Positions 36,110 through 47,378 are shown, numbered from the stretch's first letter. The stretch: DNA of 64,000 nt from Leguminivora glycinivorella (GCF_023078275.1 NC_062979.1:25463848-25527847); one strand, 5' to 3'. The notes: a model not told the origin generated them from the letters alone. Translations and numbers: made by a program.

Positions 36110-36847
36110 TAAATAAATATCTTGAATAAAATAAATACCATAGGACATTTTTACACAGATCTACTATTGATTAAGTCCCCCGGAAAGGTTCAATAAGGCT
36201 TGTGATCTTGGAACTTAAACAAAAATATATAAATACTATATATATACCTAGAAAGTACCCAAGACCTGAATATAATAGTATAGCATTTTATCTGAGTATT
36301 AATTCGTTTTAATCTATAGGCAACCCTATCGCCGAACGCCGCGCACGTGCGGCTCGTTTCTTTGTTAGAATTTTGTAGGCATTTAAAAAGGCGGCATGTC
36401 GTGAACATCAAAGCAGTGGGCCTTCTGTACTTGTACTATTATATATTCTGTGGTATTAGTAGATTTGGTAGTAACTTTAGTGTTAAGTGTTTTAGTGTTT
36501 TAGATTTAGACTTAACACTAGTATTACAAATAAAAAACCTAAGTGTACATTTTTGTTCGGTTTAATATGAGTAACTAATATTTACCTCCTCTAACTAAAT
36601 TAATTATAATTGTATCCGATCGTAGTAAAGAAAATGTATTTAGTCTAATGACTGTAAAACTTCTTAAGTATTAGCTACTGTTCATGATTTCTTTTGCTTA
36701 CCTATTAGCTTACATACCTAATTTTGTTAGTATGTTAACAATCTTTATATTCAGTAATGAACCTCCAGGTCTTTTTTTATCCAAATTACTTAGTACCTAC
36801 ATTGTAGTACACCAACTCATTTGTTTATGTGACTGTTTGTGTTCTAA

Positions 36848-36885
<38 letters not shown>
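36110..36885. repeat. Retroposon-like 3' region with a long poly(A)
   Basis: Begins with ataccataggacatttttac (related to 46275-46350), and ends after gtgactgtttgtgttctaaat in an A run of about 46 nt (36848-36886). The tail context resembles the 3' end of the Jockey-type LINE at 3650-3700. No ORF. Confidence 0.55.
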
Positions 36886-36888
<3 letters not shown>

Positions 36889-36960
36889 TTAAATATTGAC
36901 TGGTATCCCCAAAGAATGACAGTGATGACGTCATTCAAATAATTTTGACAGTGGCAATAA

Positions 36961-37012
36961 GTGCGAGAGGGACACCAGCCCCAACTTTACCCTCTCATGT
37001 GGACACACTTTT
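36961..37012. repeat. Inner inverted-repeat arm, right
   Basis: Complement of 35661-35713 with two or three differences. Confidence 0.8.
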
Positions 37013-37074
37013 TGGCGTAACAACTCAATCTAGCTTAATAATATATAAATCTATGGACGGCTGACGACAAACTG

Positions 37075-37296
37075 AATAAAGCGCCAACGTGTAAACGCAG
37101 TTGGCCATTGGCGCCAAGATCCTTTGGTGTGTCTGATGTGTGGACAAAAAACCGACACCAATCGGTTGGCCGGCCAGTGCAAGCGCCAACTGCCAACATA
37201 CGGCCAAGTAGCCCTCTACACGCTTGGCCAAGGGGTTCCACCAAGGGTTGGTGGACCCGTTGGCCACATGTGTACGGCGGCCATTACACTAAACTT
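37075..37296. repeat. Outer inverted-repeat arm, right
   Basis: Complement of 33912-34060 over about 90 bp at its outer end, with further self-complementary blocks (ccaagcgtgtagaggg, ggccggccagtgc). Ends 200 bp before exon 1 of the prag01-like gene. Confidence 0.72.
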
Positions 37297-37493
37297 CAGG
37301 AAGGAAATTAACCCTGGCAACACTCATTTTGACAGACAAAATTAACAAGCATCCGTATAATATCGATTCGATCCGACCATTAAAAAAAAAGTGAAGTTGA
37401 AGGTGGTGGTAGGACCAAAGACGAAGAAAATCAAAGCAGTATAAAATCTGCTTTCTTTTAGCGATAACTGCGAAGACATCATTAAATAGAAAC

Positions 37494-37539
37494 ATGTTTG
37501 CTGCGCGTCAAATCGCGTCTAGGGTTTTCCAACAATCGG
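37494..37539 (+). CDS. prag01-like exon 1 (presequence)
   Basis: A 46-nt coding part: ATG in context aaacATG, 15 codons plus one base, donor gg|gtgagt. Selected because it is the only upstream ATG-to-donor block seen that both gives the needed phase 1 and encodes a presequence-like peptide. Confidence 0.8.
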
Positions 37540-40500
37540 GTGAGTGTCATTTGTTTTGATTAACTTCAATTTTGGGATAAGCTCATAAGACCTCATAGCT
37601 CACTTCTGCTTTTGTAGTTTCCAGTTAAGTGCTGCATTAATCTCCTTTTGAATACTTTCGTTTGTATCTGAACAGTGTTAAGTCTCTAAATCGTCTGTTG
37701 GATAAGTTACATAACTGACATCATAACCTAACTTTTGCTGGCACTGAGTGTAGTTCAGTGCAGATAAGTCAACAGGAAAAATCCAATATGTGTTATGAGT
37801 ATTACCTGAATTATTGCCCCATACAACTTTGTAATGAATAGTTCAGCCATAGGGGGCAATTCAATGTGTACATTTTTAATCATTTGTTAGTCGTATACCT
37901 CGAAATCAAAAAATCCTTGTAGCTTTTCACCTATTCGCGTTTCGCCGCGATCTCAAAATTTCTGAACAGTATTTTTTTCTTGTAGTATGATTTTTGGTCG
38001 CCAATTACAATTTTGTATAAAATTCATAGTATATTTATTATCCTGCCTTTTTTTACTGTAGTCGCTTTTCACCTCGATAGATATTTGTTTGTAATGCGGT
38101 ATTAGATATCGTGATATTTCCTTTAAGCACTTTACCTCTATAGTTTTGTAAATGCATTTCGCATTTGTAGTTTCTCTCCTGGTTATATAACCTTGTTGTG
38201 CATATCACTGATATTACTAATGTAAATGTTGATGTTGATATATGTCCATTTGACCACGTATTATATCCCAGTGATATAGCCTTTTTGTTAAACCATTAAT
38301 ACAATAATATGCGACCCAGGTAAAATGCGACTAAAAATGTTTGCGGCTAACTGAATAGGCTATTAGTGATAAACGCTACATAAAAATCTGCTATTGTTGT
38401 AAAAATCTATTGAAAATATATGCGAGTAACAAAATATACTATCGATATTACACGCTACAACAAAATACGCTATCGCGGCAAAACGCAAATAGGTGAATAG
38501 CTACAAGGATTTTTTGATTTCGAGGTATACGACTAACAAATGTTTTTAATGCATGATTCTTATTATTTTATTTTCCTTTATTTATCTTCCTTCTTAAGTT
38601 AGGTTTTGTACAATATGAGTATAAAAGTAAAATAAAAATAACACTTACAAAACAATATAAAACATATAAACACATTATAAAAAACCTAACCTAGGGTGCC
38701 GCCAGCAGCGGGGCAGGGCCCAAGCTGCCGGTGGTTAGGGCTGCAGAGAGAGGAACCGTCGGACTATCCGCGCCGTGTCCAAGATCACCGCCTTCTGCAT
38801 CTGGCCCTTGATCCATCCACCTAGCGAGAGTCTCTTAAGATGGTGGTCGAGACTCTTCGCTATGAGACCGTTCGCTGAAACGACTATCGGAACAATGATC
38901 GTTGAATCAACATCCCACATGGCGGTTATCTCGTGAGCCAAGTCTAGGTACTTACTGGACTTGTCCTTCTCGGCTTTCACGAGATTCTCATCATGGGGGA
39001 TGGTGATGTCAACGAGCACGGCCCGGCGTTGCAGTCGATCTATTATCACAATGTCAGGCTTATTGGCTACAATAGTCCTGTCAGTGATAATAGATCGATC
39101 CCAATAGAGCGTGGCACGACCATTTTCGAGAACTGGCGCAGGTAAGTACTTGTAATACGGTACTTCGCGGTCCACAAGGCCGTATTGAAGAGCAAGTTGC
39201 TGGTGAATAATCCTGGCTACGAGATTATGTCTGTGCAAGTACTCGCCGTTAGCTAGATGAGAACAACCGGAAATGATATGCCTGAGTGACTCTCCGGGAC
39301 GGCGGCATGCCCGACAAATGTCGACCGTACCGTCCTTCAGGATATATTTCCGGTAGTTGTTCGTCATCATAACTTCGTCCGCAATTGCACAGGCAAAACC
39401 CTCGGTTTCTCCGAAGAGGTCCCCAAATCGTAACCAGTTCACCGATGCGAGCAGATCTACATCGGGTCCCGTGAGGGCCTTGCAGAACCGCCCGTGTAGC
39501 TGCTTGCTCTCCCATACCGCCTTGCGGTCCGCAGTACTTAGTACCACAGGTTTGCGCCAGTTCTGTTTCGCCAAGGAGAGCGGCGTGAGGTTTCCGTCCA
39601 CTGCCACCACATCACGATGCATCCCACACTCGTTGTTAAGGAAGTAATTCCTGAGATTGTACACCTCACGGTTGTGGAGATTTTTGGCGTTTAGGAAGCC
39701 TCGACCTCCGCACTTCCGTGGGATGTACAATCTCATAACAGACGAGCGCGGGTGTAACATACGGTGTGTGGTAAGCAGTGACCGGACCCTCCGATCCAGG
39801 GCGTCCAGCTCGGTCTGGGTCCACCTTAGTATGCCAAAGGAGTATGTGAGTAGAGGCATTACCCAGGCGTTAAAGGCGCGCACTTTATTGCCTCCTGACA
39901 AAAGACTGTTAAGGACTTTTGTGAGCCGACTGAAAAAGCGCTCCTTCACCGACCGTCTAATGCCAACATCCTCAATACCCAACGACTGTGACATACCAAG
40001 GTACTTATAGGTTTCTGATTCAGAGATAGATCTGAACGACATCGTCTCAGAAAGTTGTAAATTTTCTGAATTTACAACCTCCCCCGCTGTACATGCATAA
40101 CCGCACACTTATCGACACCAAACTCCATTCTGATGGCGGTACTGAAAACTTCTGTGGTTTTCAATAGCACCATCAGGTCTTGGGTGTTCGGTGCAAATAG
40201 TTTGAGATCGTCCATGTACAGAAGGTGAGAGATGACTTCACCCTCTCTCCGAAGCCGGCAACCTAGCCCAGAATCCTTCAGCAGGGTGCTGAGGGGATTC
40301 AGAGCTAGGCAGAACCATAATGGACTCAGACTGTCACCCTGGAATATTCCTCGCTCAATCCTTATGAAGTCCTGCGGGCCAGTGGGGTCATCCCTGCCTC
40401 CTGGTTGACGAAGGACTGTGGTCCACTGCCTCATACATGCAGCCAGGAAGGATATTAAAGCTGCATCAAGTTTATACAGCTCCAATACCCTTCTCAGCCA

Positions 40501-42968
40501 TGAATGAGGCACCGAATCATAGGCCTTCTTATAGTCAATCCAAGCGGCCGAGATGGCCTCCTTGTTCCGCCGAACTTGTTGGCAAATGGTCATGTCTATG
40601 AGGAGGAGCTCTTTAGTACCACGGGACCCAACCCTACATCCATTTTGAGCGGGGGCCAGAATGTTGTTAGCGACAATATGCGCGTTAATTTTTGCTCTCA
40701 AAATGGATGTAAGGAGCTTGTAGAGTGTAGGCAAGCACGTGATGGGTCTGTAGTTTTTTGCTTCCGTGGTACTACCGGACTTGTAGAGCAGGAAAGTAAC
40801 ACCAGTTGTTAGGGAAGGTGGGAGAGAACCAAGATCGAGGGCTTGTTGAAATTGCGTTGCCAAACGCGAGTGCGAGCATCGAAACCATTTTAGCCAGAAG
40901 TTGTGCAATCCGTCAGGTCCAGGACTTTTCCAGTTCTGGGCCGTACGGGTAGCACAACTTACGTCGTCGGGGCTGATGGTGATAGCCCCCATAGGTTCGA
41001 TGTTCTCACACTCGCGTTCGACAACGGTCATCCACTCACCTTCCGTGTGTTCGACGGGCACCGACCAGATGCTACGCCAGAAATCAGACATGGCAGTAGC
41101 ATCCGGCAGCCGCACGTCAGACACACGAGGGTCGGTTTCCTCCCACCTCCGGTATACTTTCCTTTGGTCGCTTTGAAAAAGACAATTCTGCTGGAATCGG
41201 TCCACACGCTTTCTGTAGCGGCGAATACGGCTTGCCCATGCATAGACTTTCTGCTTCAGGAAGTCGATGCGCTCTGTGACATTGGCCAAATAGTCGCGGG
41301 GCCTGATGTCCGTCCCCGCGAACGCCTGGTTCACAAAGCGCATTACTCGGGGGCGATTATTACCCCCTCTGAAGCAGATCAGCTTTGCAATGAGAGTCCT
41401 AAACGAGTTGATACGACGCTCGATCCGTACTTGCCATGCAGGGACACCTCCGACGGTCCTAGTTGCACGGTCAGCGTCCGGAAACTTGACTCGAGCAACA
41501 CGGCACGCCGCGATGGCTCCGCAGTACATGATCGAGTGTGTATCATCTAGATCTTTACTAGTCCGTATAAATGGCTCTAGTAAAGCGTTTAAGGCTCCCA
41601 TTAACGCTAGATTGCGTCTATTCATAGGCAGACGTGGTAATCGTGGCCTAGGATTGTTTGTGGAGCGATACTGCGTAATCGCCTCTTCCAAAGACCTCCT
41701 CAGTTGCTCATTGGCAGGCTCACTCTCGCTCTGACTCGCGAAGTCCCCGCCGTCGTTACCGGAATCAACCCGCGGCGCCTCCGGTGCCAGGTCGGGTTCG
41801 GGCACCGGGTCCGGCGACATGGCGGGCAAATCCCGCCCCGAGGCGGGGTCCGCGCGGGTAGCGAGAGCCTCCTGGCGGAGCCGATCAAGTGTGGCGTCAT
41901 CCAACCGCTTTGACCGCTGAATGACGCGCACCTGATCCGATAGCCGCTGCTCCGACACGGTGATGGATGGCTCGAGTGCCTGGAACATTATTTATTTTAT
42001 TATTATTATTATTTGTAAAGCAGGCAGGCAGTTGTAGTAACTGATAAAGCCTGTATCCAGTTGTCGGCAGAGGTTTCAGGTGTTATGTGGAATTAGCACT
42101 GTGCTTGTCTAACTTATTCTTGAATTCGTTTACACTTTGGGCCGATATTACATCCTCCGGGAGCTGATTCCAAGCTTTTACCACTCTATTACTAAAGAAA
42201 TGTCTATGAGGATTGTTGTATGACCTGCGAGAGACCAGTTTATACTGATGACCTCTCAGACGGGTGTTGTTATTACGTTCTAGCATTTTATGAAAATCTT
42301 TGAGGTCATAATGTTGGGTTAGTATTTTGTATGTCTCGATCAGGTCTCCACGCTCTCTACGCTCCTTCAGGCTTGTAAGCTTTAGGAACTCCAATCTTTC
42401 CTCATAGGACATTTTTTTAAGTTTCTTCGGTATTTTGGTGAAGCTGCGTTGAACGTTTTTTATTATTTTATTTAATAATAGTTATTTGTTATACAAGGGG
42501 GCAAAGTTGTATTTTAACGCCGAGTGTGGAATTGAAAAACGAGCAAGTGAAAAGATTCTATAGTTGAACCACGAGCGAAGCGAGTGGTTCGAGAATAGAA
42601 TCCTGAACTTGCGAGTTTTTTAACACACGAGAAGTTAAATACATTTGCACCCGAGTGTAACACAAAACTTTTCCCCTCACTATAGCGAGGAAACTACAAC
42701 GCAAAAAATGCGTTTATCACTGCTTCCAGTAGTTCCACAGGTGGTAAATCATCTTTATTACTAGATTCACCTACTTTTATCAATTTTAAAGCAGTTAATT
42801 TGACTTTATTCAAGGTCAAATTACTTTACCCACTAGTGGATTAAATGCGTTTTTATCCGCTGGTATTAAAGGACAAAACACGTGTTTCCGAGCTAGTGAG
42901 GGGAAAAACATCTTACATAAAAACTTAAATCCATACTTCCATACTAATATTATAAATGCGAAAGTAAC

Positions 42969-43009
<41 letters not shown>

Positions 43010-46000
43010 TACGCTTTCCCGCTTAAACCACGCAACCGATTTTGATGAAATTTGGAACAGACAATCTTTAGACCCTGAGACAGAACATAGGCTACTTTTT
43101 ATTTCGAAAAAAAGGGATGAAGGGGTTGAAAAAGAGGTTGAAAGTTTGTATGGTATTTCTTAATTTTAAAAGATAAAACCATGAAACTTTATATTTTAGC
43201 ACTTGATAAGAAATCATTAAACATATATTTAAAGTCACATACAGGTCGAACGCGATTAATTAACATTATTTTTACCTTTAAAATAAACATGGTGGGAAAT
43301 AAACATTAACTAAAAGCGGGTAGATTATATTTATTTGTCTACCCCGAACATTTATATAAATTAATATCGGGTAGTTTTGTGTTGTTTACATCTCCGGTGA
43401 CATTTTGCTGGGACGTCAGTCTTCCGCGACCACGGCCAGTGCAACCTGGCCGAAACGTTGGGAAAAAAGGTAAAAATAATGTTAATTAATCGCGTTCGAC
43501 CTGTATGTGACTTTAAATATGTGTACAAAGCGCGAGGACTTAAAGTGTTATCTTGATAAGGGATAGGGATAGGGATAGGGATAGCGATAGGGATAGCGAT
43601 AGGGATAGCGATAGGGATAGCGTTAGCGATAGCGATAGCGATAGGGATAGGAATAGGGATAGAGATAGGGATACGGATACGGATACGGATAATATGGGTA
43701 TCGTTAGAGGGATACGGATAATCGGTCGGCGGTCTCTGTGCTCTAAGACGATCGTTGTTTGCTTGCTTGAAGATTACGTTTGCTATAAATATAAGCAAAA
43801 TGTAAAAAATTGTAAGGGATAATAGAAAAAAGTACTTTTTACCCACCGATCATAGTGTCGAAATACGGGCTATGTGGGATGTTTATAAAGGTTTCCCCAG
43901 CGTATATAGAATTACCTACGCTGTGGTCGATGTGTAATATTTCTACAATCATTGCAAGCAAAAGTATTATGTGCAATCGAAATAATCGCAGATAAATATA
44001 CCTACAGAGAAACCTACGGATCCAAATGAAAATCTTAATGAATACTTTTATTACGCGGGCGAAGCCGCGGGTAAAAGCTAGTGCAAATACATAAATGTCC
44101 CCCAAAACTGTTTACACAGTTTGACTGTGGGATCTGGGTGAGTTTAGAGGTCTAAAAGTCTTTTTAAGGGTTTCTGATTTCTCGACCTATTAGAAGTCTC
44201 GAGTTTCGAGAAATCTCGAGCCCAAAGTCTCGAGTCTTCTCGAGTCTTTTTTTATAAATGGTAAAATTTTGATAAAATAATAAACAACAATATGATTAGT
44301 AGTTTTTATTGCACCACACTAAAAAAAGAAAAAAAAGTGCGTAAAAAAAGTGCGTAAGAGCAATAAAAATCTTCTTTGAAATAAACATTTTAACAAGAAA
44401 ACTACAATTATAGTCTTGAAAATAATACCTAATCATTTAACTTCCCCGCCTGTGCACGGGTGAAATAAATTAAAATGTCATGTATTAAATCATAATGTCA
44501 TTGAAATTAAACGTTTAAAATAACTTCTTCTTCTTCCTCGTTTCCTCAATGCCGAGGATCGCGACCACAAGTAGCGTGTCTCCATTGAACGCGGTCATAA
44601 GCCATGTAGACTGCACAGTATACACTGTCGCCACACGATTTCTTCACACAGTCAGACCATCTCTTACGAGCCCCACCCCAATAATGTTTACCATTAATTC
44701 GCCATATTATGCATTGGTGCTCTCATAATGTGTCCGAAAAATCTGAGGGTCGCTCTAGGCATATTTTGGAGAGACGTGTGGTGATATTCAGTTCTTGCAA
44801 AACATGATGTTTGTTAGTTCTTCTAGCTTTTCAAGTTATACTCGTAGCAGTCTTCGCCAGCACACATCTCAATAGCGTCAATCTTAGCCACATCAAAACT
44901 TTTCATGGTCCAAGTTTCGGCACCATACATAAATATCGAGATTATCGATAAAACAAGAGATCGAAATAATTGCACTTTATTTTGACGTCGGATTCCTCTG
45001 TTCTTCCAAATCTTGTCGAAATTAGCCATAGCACTCTTCGCAGGTTATCAATGACCCAAGATACATAAACGCGCTGACTTTTTCGTAATGACGAATTGCT
45101 TTTAAATAACACGAGGCTGACAAAACTAGCCAAAGTCGCTGCCAGCTTACGTTGGAATGAGAGGTTAGATCGCTTTATCTCGTTATAATTTATGGCCGCC
45201 GTTCGACACCGTCCCCACCGCCTCGCGATGAGACTGGGCAGAAGGTAAAAAGTTGCATTTCACTTCAGGTCATGCTTTACATTCGGGCCTCGAGACGTCT
45301 CGAGTACCTGTCATTTTTTTCTCGTCTCGAATGAAGCCGAAATTCTCGAGAAGTCTCGAGTTCGAGACTCTCGAGCAGAAACCCTAGTCTTATCTGTCTC
45401 TAGGTTGAATCAAGCATTCCTCTGTTATTTAATTAAATTTTATAAACATAAATATTTGTACTGTGATGTACTTTATATCTCTGATACTAAAATGACTGTT
45501 TTGTCAGCACTCTTGCTCCTGATTTTTTAGTAAATCCTCAGTATTGTTAACAGTGATGACTACCTATCTATTTCTAACTGTAACTGTGTGGCATTTATAC
45601 TGTTGCGGTGTTCTACTGTACCTACTAATGATACTCAATATACCTAATATGTTAATATACAAACATAATGTGCAGTTCGGCGCTACCACGCGGGCGACTT
45701 CAAGGCGCCCACGATGGAGGAGCTGCCGGTGCCGCGCGGCTCGTGGCAGGCGCAGCACGACGCCCGCCAGCGCAAGCACAACGCCGTGCTGCTCGCCGGC
45801 ATCGCCTTCACCGCCGGCACCATAGTGCTCGTATGTCTTGTCTTGTCTACTTCCACAACACAATCACAACTATATTATGTTGCTCTACTTACTACCTATA
45901 CTTCTACACTCTAACACACTTATTCATAAACATTTACTAAAGTTATCAAACCAATAAAGTTTGTTTATCCCTTTCCGATTTATTGGTTTGATAGAAAGGG

Positions 46001-46941
46001 ACAAACAAACTTTTTCAGCTTGATAACTTTAGTGAACGTTTATTAATAAGGGGGTTGAACAACTCTACTGATTTCAATGATTTTTGGTATGCAAATAGCT
46101 AGCCGGGCAGCCATTCCACGCAGACAAAGCTGCCCAGAAGCTATGCTATCTCAGCCAAATCTGTTTTTAAAATTTCAAATTTCTTATCAATTGCATTTTT
46201 TATTATTATGTAATTGAATTGTTTTAAATGTCATTTAATTGTATTGTTTCACTTATTATATAAATAAATAAATATTATAGGACATTCTTACACAGATTGA
46301 CTGAGGCCCACGGTAAGCTCAAGAAGGCTTGTGTTGTGGGTACTCAATATCAATTGATTACTTTATTTTATTAATTATTACCATATAAATTAGTATGTAA
46401 GGTTTAATTGTTAGTGCTAATTATTGTAATAAATACATACATACTCGTACATACATACATACTCGTACATACATACATACAATCACGCCTGTATCCCGTA
46501 AAGGGGTAGGCAGAGCACATGAAACTACTAAAGCTTCAGTGCCACTCTTGGCAAAATAAGGGGTTGAAAGAAAACGAAACCGTGGCATTGCAGTGACAGG
46601 CTGCCAGCCCCTCGCCTATGCCACAATTTAACCCAAATCCCATAGTCGCCTTCTACGACACCCACGGGAAGAAAGGGGGTGGTGAAATTCTTAACCCGTC
46701 ACCACACAAGCAAATGTAATAAATAAATAAATAAATATACCTTTAAGTATGGACAATGAAAATTTCAGACTTTAGATTTAAATGTTCCAACTATGTTCTG
46801 GTACTTAGTAAAAAGTCCACTTGTGTATAGTACTAGTAATTGCTAATTAGTCTGATTTCTAACTATGTTGTTTTTTGCTTGTAGGCCAAGGCTTCTGGTC
46901 TGGTGTACCTCAACTACTCTCCCCCGGCGTCCCTGGACTAA
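37494..46941 (+). CDS. prag01-like mitochondrial small membrane protein (3 exons, 85 aa)
   Basis: Exons 37494-37539, 45676-45830 and 46885-46941; junctions tcgg|gtgagt / tgcag|TTCGG and gtgctc|gtatgt / cttgtag|GCCAAG; phases 1 and 0; 258 nt including stop. The N-terminus MFAARQIASRVFQQS is amphipathic, Arg-containing and free of acidic residues, as in a mitochondrial presequence. YHAGDF..PTMEELPVPRGSW and the C-terminal AKASGLVYLNYSPP match the family called 'deltamethrin resistance protein prag01' (Pfam Deltameth_res, from memory). One membrane helix spans about residues 53-70 (VLLAGIAFTAGTIVLAKA). I infer an inner-membrane location, as for small respiratory-chain accessory proteins; the molecular role is not settled here. 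Intron 1 (8.1 kb) carries the Dong-like LINE and other elements. The gene is tail-to-tail with EXOC1. Confidence 0.88.
37881..38542. mobile_element. Inverted-repeat element with 8-bp target duplication, 662 bp
   Basis: Ends catttgttagtcgtatacct and its complement, pairing for about 60 bp with few mismatches (through tccttgtagct and cacctatt.gcg). Exact flanking 8-bp repeats tttttaat at 37873-37880 and 38543-38550. The interior has several regularly spaced words combining gcgac/gcgag and atcgc. No coding. The 8-bp duplication suggests hAT-like mobilisation. Confidence 0.82.
38556..42000 (-). mobile_element. Dong/R4-type LINE inserted in a TAA tract
   Basis: Minus-strand element with one long ORF (one frameshift) encoding RT and a C-terminal restriction-like endonuclease. 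The 5' end meets AAT/TAA repeats (41989-42013) that belong to the tail of the CR1-like fragment at 42014-42457; the 3' end is followed by ataataag (38556-38567). Dong of Bombyx is known to target TAA repeats, which fits. The 3' UTR is about 170 nt. Confidence 0.85.
38735..41988 (-). pseudogene. Dong-like ORF: RT plus restriction-like endonuclease, one frameshift
   Basis: ATG at 41988; frame one runs to about 40085, frame two to the stop at 38735; about 1080 codons in total. N-terminal region is acidic and Pro-rich (residues 50-95). RT blocks: NWKSPGPDGLHNFWLKW, NYRPITCLPTLYKLL, AAWIDYKKAYDSVPHSWL, GIFQGDSLSPLWFCLALNPL and LLYMDDLKLFA (YMDD). The C-terminal part has a CCHC-like knuckle (CRACRRPGESLRHIISGC) followed by KPDIVIIDRLQRRAVLVDI, the PD..D core of the restriction-like endonuclease. 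The shift sits in a run of five G (40083-40087 on the plus strand as C) and is explained by one missing G. No other lesion is seen. Confidence 0.87.
42004..42457 (-). mobile_element. CR1-like LINE 3' fragment with TAA tail, copy at 42 kb
   Basis: Minus-strand relic: NVQRSFTKIPKKL, MSYEERLEFLKLTSLKERRE, GDLIETYKILTQHYDL, then the part shared with 26672-26911, and a TAA tail at 42004-42015 into which the Dong-like LINE is inserted. 5'-truncated; no lesion in the remaining frame. Confidence 0.82.
42483..42910. repeat. Lepidopteran interspersed repeat, uninterrupted copy
   Basis: Runs from ttgttatacaagggggcaaa to tccgagctagtgaggggaaa. Same family, opposite orientation, as 12028-12382 plus 15051-15130; serves as the empty-site comparison for the RTE insertion. 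Carries the palindrome ccacgagcgaagcgagtgg. Confidence 0.8.
43220..43522. mobile_element. MITE with ~45-bp inverted termini
   Basis: Ends ttaaagtcacatacaggtcg and its complement, pairing inward through aacgcgattaattaac. The interior includes gacgtcagtcttccgcgac. No coding. Confidence 0.78.
43553..43690. repeat. (GATAGG)n-type hexamer array
   Basis: About 22 hexamers of gatagg, with variants gatagc and gatacg grouped in blocks. Its period of 6 keeps frames open on both strands (Asp-Arg or Ile-Pro/Ala-Ile repeats), which is not evidence of coding. Confidence 0.85.
44168..45387. mobile_element. hAT-like nonautonomous element with tcgag subterminal repeats
   Basis: Ends agggtttctg and complement cagaaaccct; near-matching 8-bp flanks agtctttt and agtcttat. 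Both ends carry dense tctcgag words (44185-44250 and 45291-45378). The interior is occupied by an RTE relic at 44521-45137. Confidence 0.75.
44521..45137 (-). pseudogene. RTE-type LINE 3' relic
   Basis: Minus-strand pieces in several frames: MANFDKIWKNRGIRRQNKVQ, LFRSLVLSII, MYGAETWTMKS, AIEMC, and lower down AYDRVQWRHATCGRDPRH. This is the usual C-terminal order of RTE proteins. It ends in a GAA-type tail (44524-44536). Several stops and shifts; old. Confidence 0.78.
45676..45830 (+). CDS. prag01-like exon 2
   Basis: 155 nt, GC-rich. Encodes RRYHAGDFKAPTMEELPVPR, then GSWQAQHDARQRKHNAVLLA and most of the membrane helix. Confidence 0.92.
45919..46052. mobile_element. Palindromic MITE in prag01-like intron 2
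   Basis: Ends cttattcataaacatttac and ttaataag complement, with inner pairs aaagttatcaa/ttgataacttt and aagtttgttt/aaacaaactt. No coding. Confidence 0.7.
46436..46710 (-). repeat. Interspersed repeat with (CATA)n tail, copy 2
   Basis: Opposite-orientation copy of 31703-31958, from catacatacatacaatcacgc to ttaacccgtcaccaca. Sits in intron 2 of the prag01-like gene, 175 bp from exon 3. Confidence 0.72.
46885..46941 (+). CDS. prag01-like exon 3
   Basis: 57 nt coding AKASGLVYLNYSPPASLD and TAA. Confidence 0.92.
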   Translation, partial: AKASGLVYLNYSPPASLD

Positions 46942-46989
46942 GATGTACTCTTCACGTTAGCATAATCAATACAATACAGTAAATGAACT

Positions 46990-46995
46990 AATAAA
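46990..46995 (+). terminator. Poly(A) signal AATAAA of the prag01-like gene
   Basis: First AATAAA downstream of the stop (49 nt after it), followed by a T-rich stretch (agttttattttcgc). Confidence 0.7.
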
Positions 46996-47109
46996 TATTT
47001 AGTTAACCAAAGTTTAGTTTTATTTTCGCACCTCATAGTGTATACCGTCAGCAATGTCAGCATCAATACCAACCCATGTCAGGACACACCAAACGCATGT
47101 GTTCCTTTA

Positions 47110-47338
47110 GGCACTGGTCCCACCACGAGCTAGTAAGCTATGAGCTATCGGCTATAAAAACGAACAAGATAAGCACTCCCGTGGAAATAAAAGAGACACG
47201 GCGATGTTTATAGTTACTCGCCCAGCAGTGAGCTATCAAAATCGCCGTGTCTCTTTTATTTGCACGGGGGTGCTTATCTTTTGTTCGTTTTTATAGCCGA
47301 TAGCTCATAGCTTACTAGCTCGCGGTGGGGCCAGTGCC
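47110..47338. mobile_element. Harbinger-like MITE, 229 bp, TTA target duplication
   Basis: Inverted ends GGCACTGGTCCCACC / GGTGGGGCCAGTGCC, pairing for about 95 bp on each side (agctatgagctatcggctat, gataagcac). TTA flanks both ends (47107-47109 and 47339-47341), as in PIF/Harbinger elements. Confidence 0.82.
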
Positions 47339-47378
47339 TTATGCATCTGTTGTTTTTAGAAAAATGGCCTGTCCAATT

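Larger units (their letters stand above)
42932..44085. mobile_element. Composite MITE-like element with (GTCT)n, 1.15 kb
   Basis: Starts ccatactaatattataaatg, followed by ctctgtctgtctg repeats (42966-43010) and ends gcgggcgaagccgcgggtaa aagct. These are ends of an abundant lepidopteran family. It hosts an inserted MITE (43220-43522) and the GATAGG array. Confidence 0.65.

Noticed and set aside
42960..43012. CRISPR-like or other prokaryotic repeat array
   Set aside because: A simple GTCT microsatellite in a eukaryotic MITE; no spacers or cas-type genes occur anywhere in the window.
43553..43846. Asp-Arg repeat or Ile-Pro repeat proteins
   Set aside because: Translation of the GATAGG hexamer array only.
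45192..45234. Alternative first exon for the prag01-like gene (MAAVRHRPHRLAMRLGR, presequence-like)
   Set aside because: Its donor leaves phase 2, which does not fit exon 2 (needs phase 1). The block at 37494-37539 gives the right phase.
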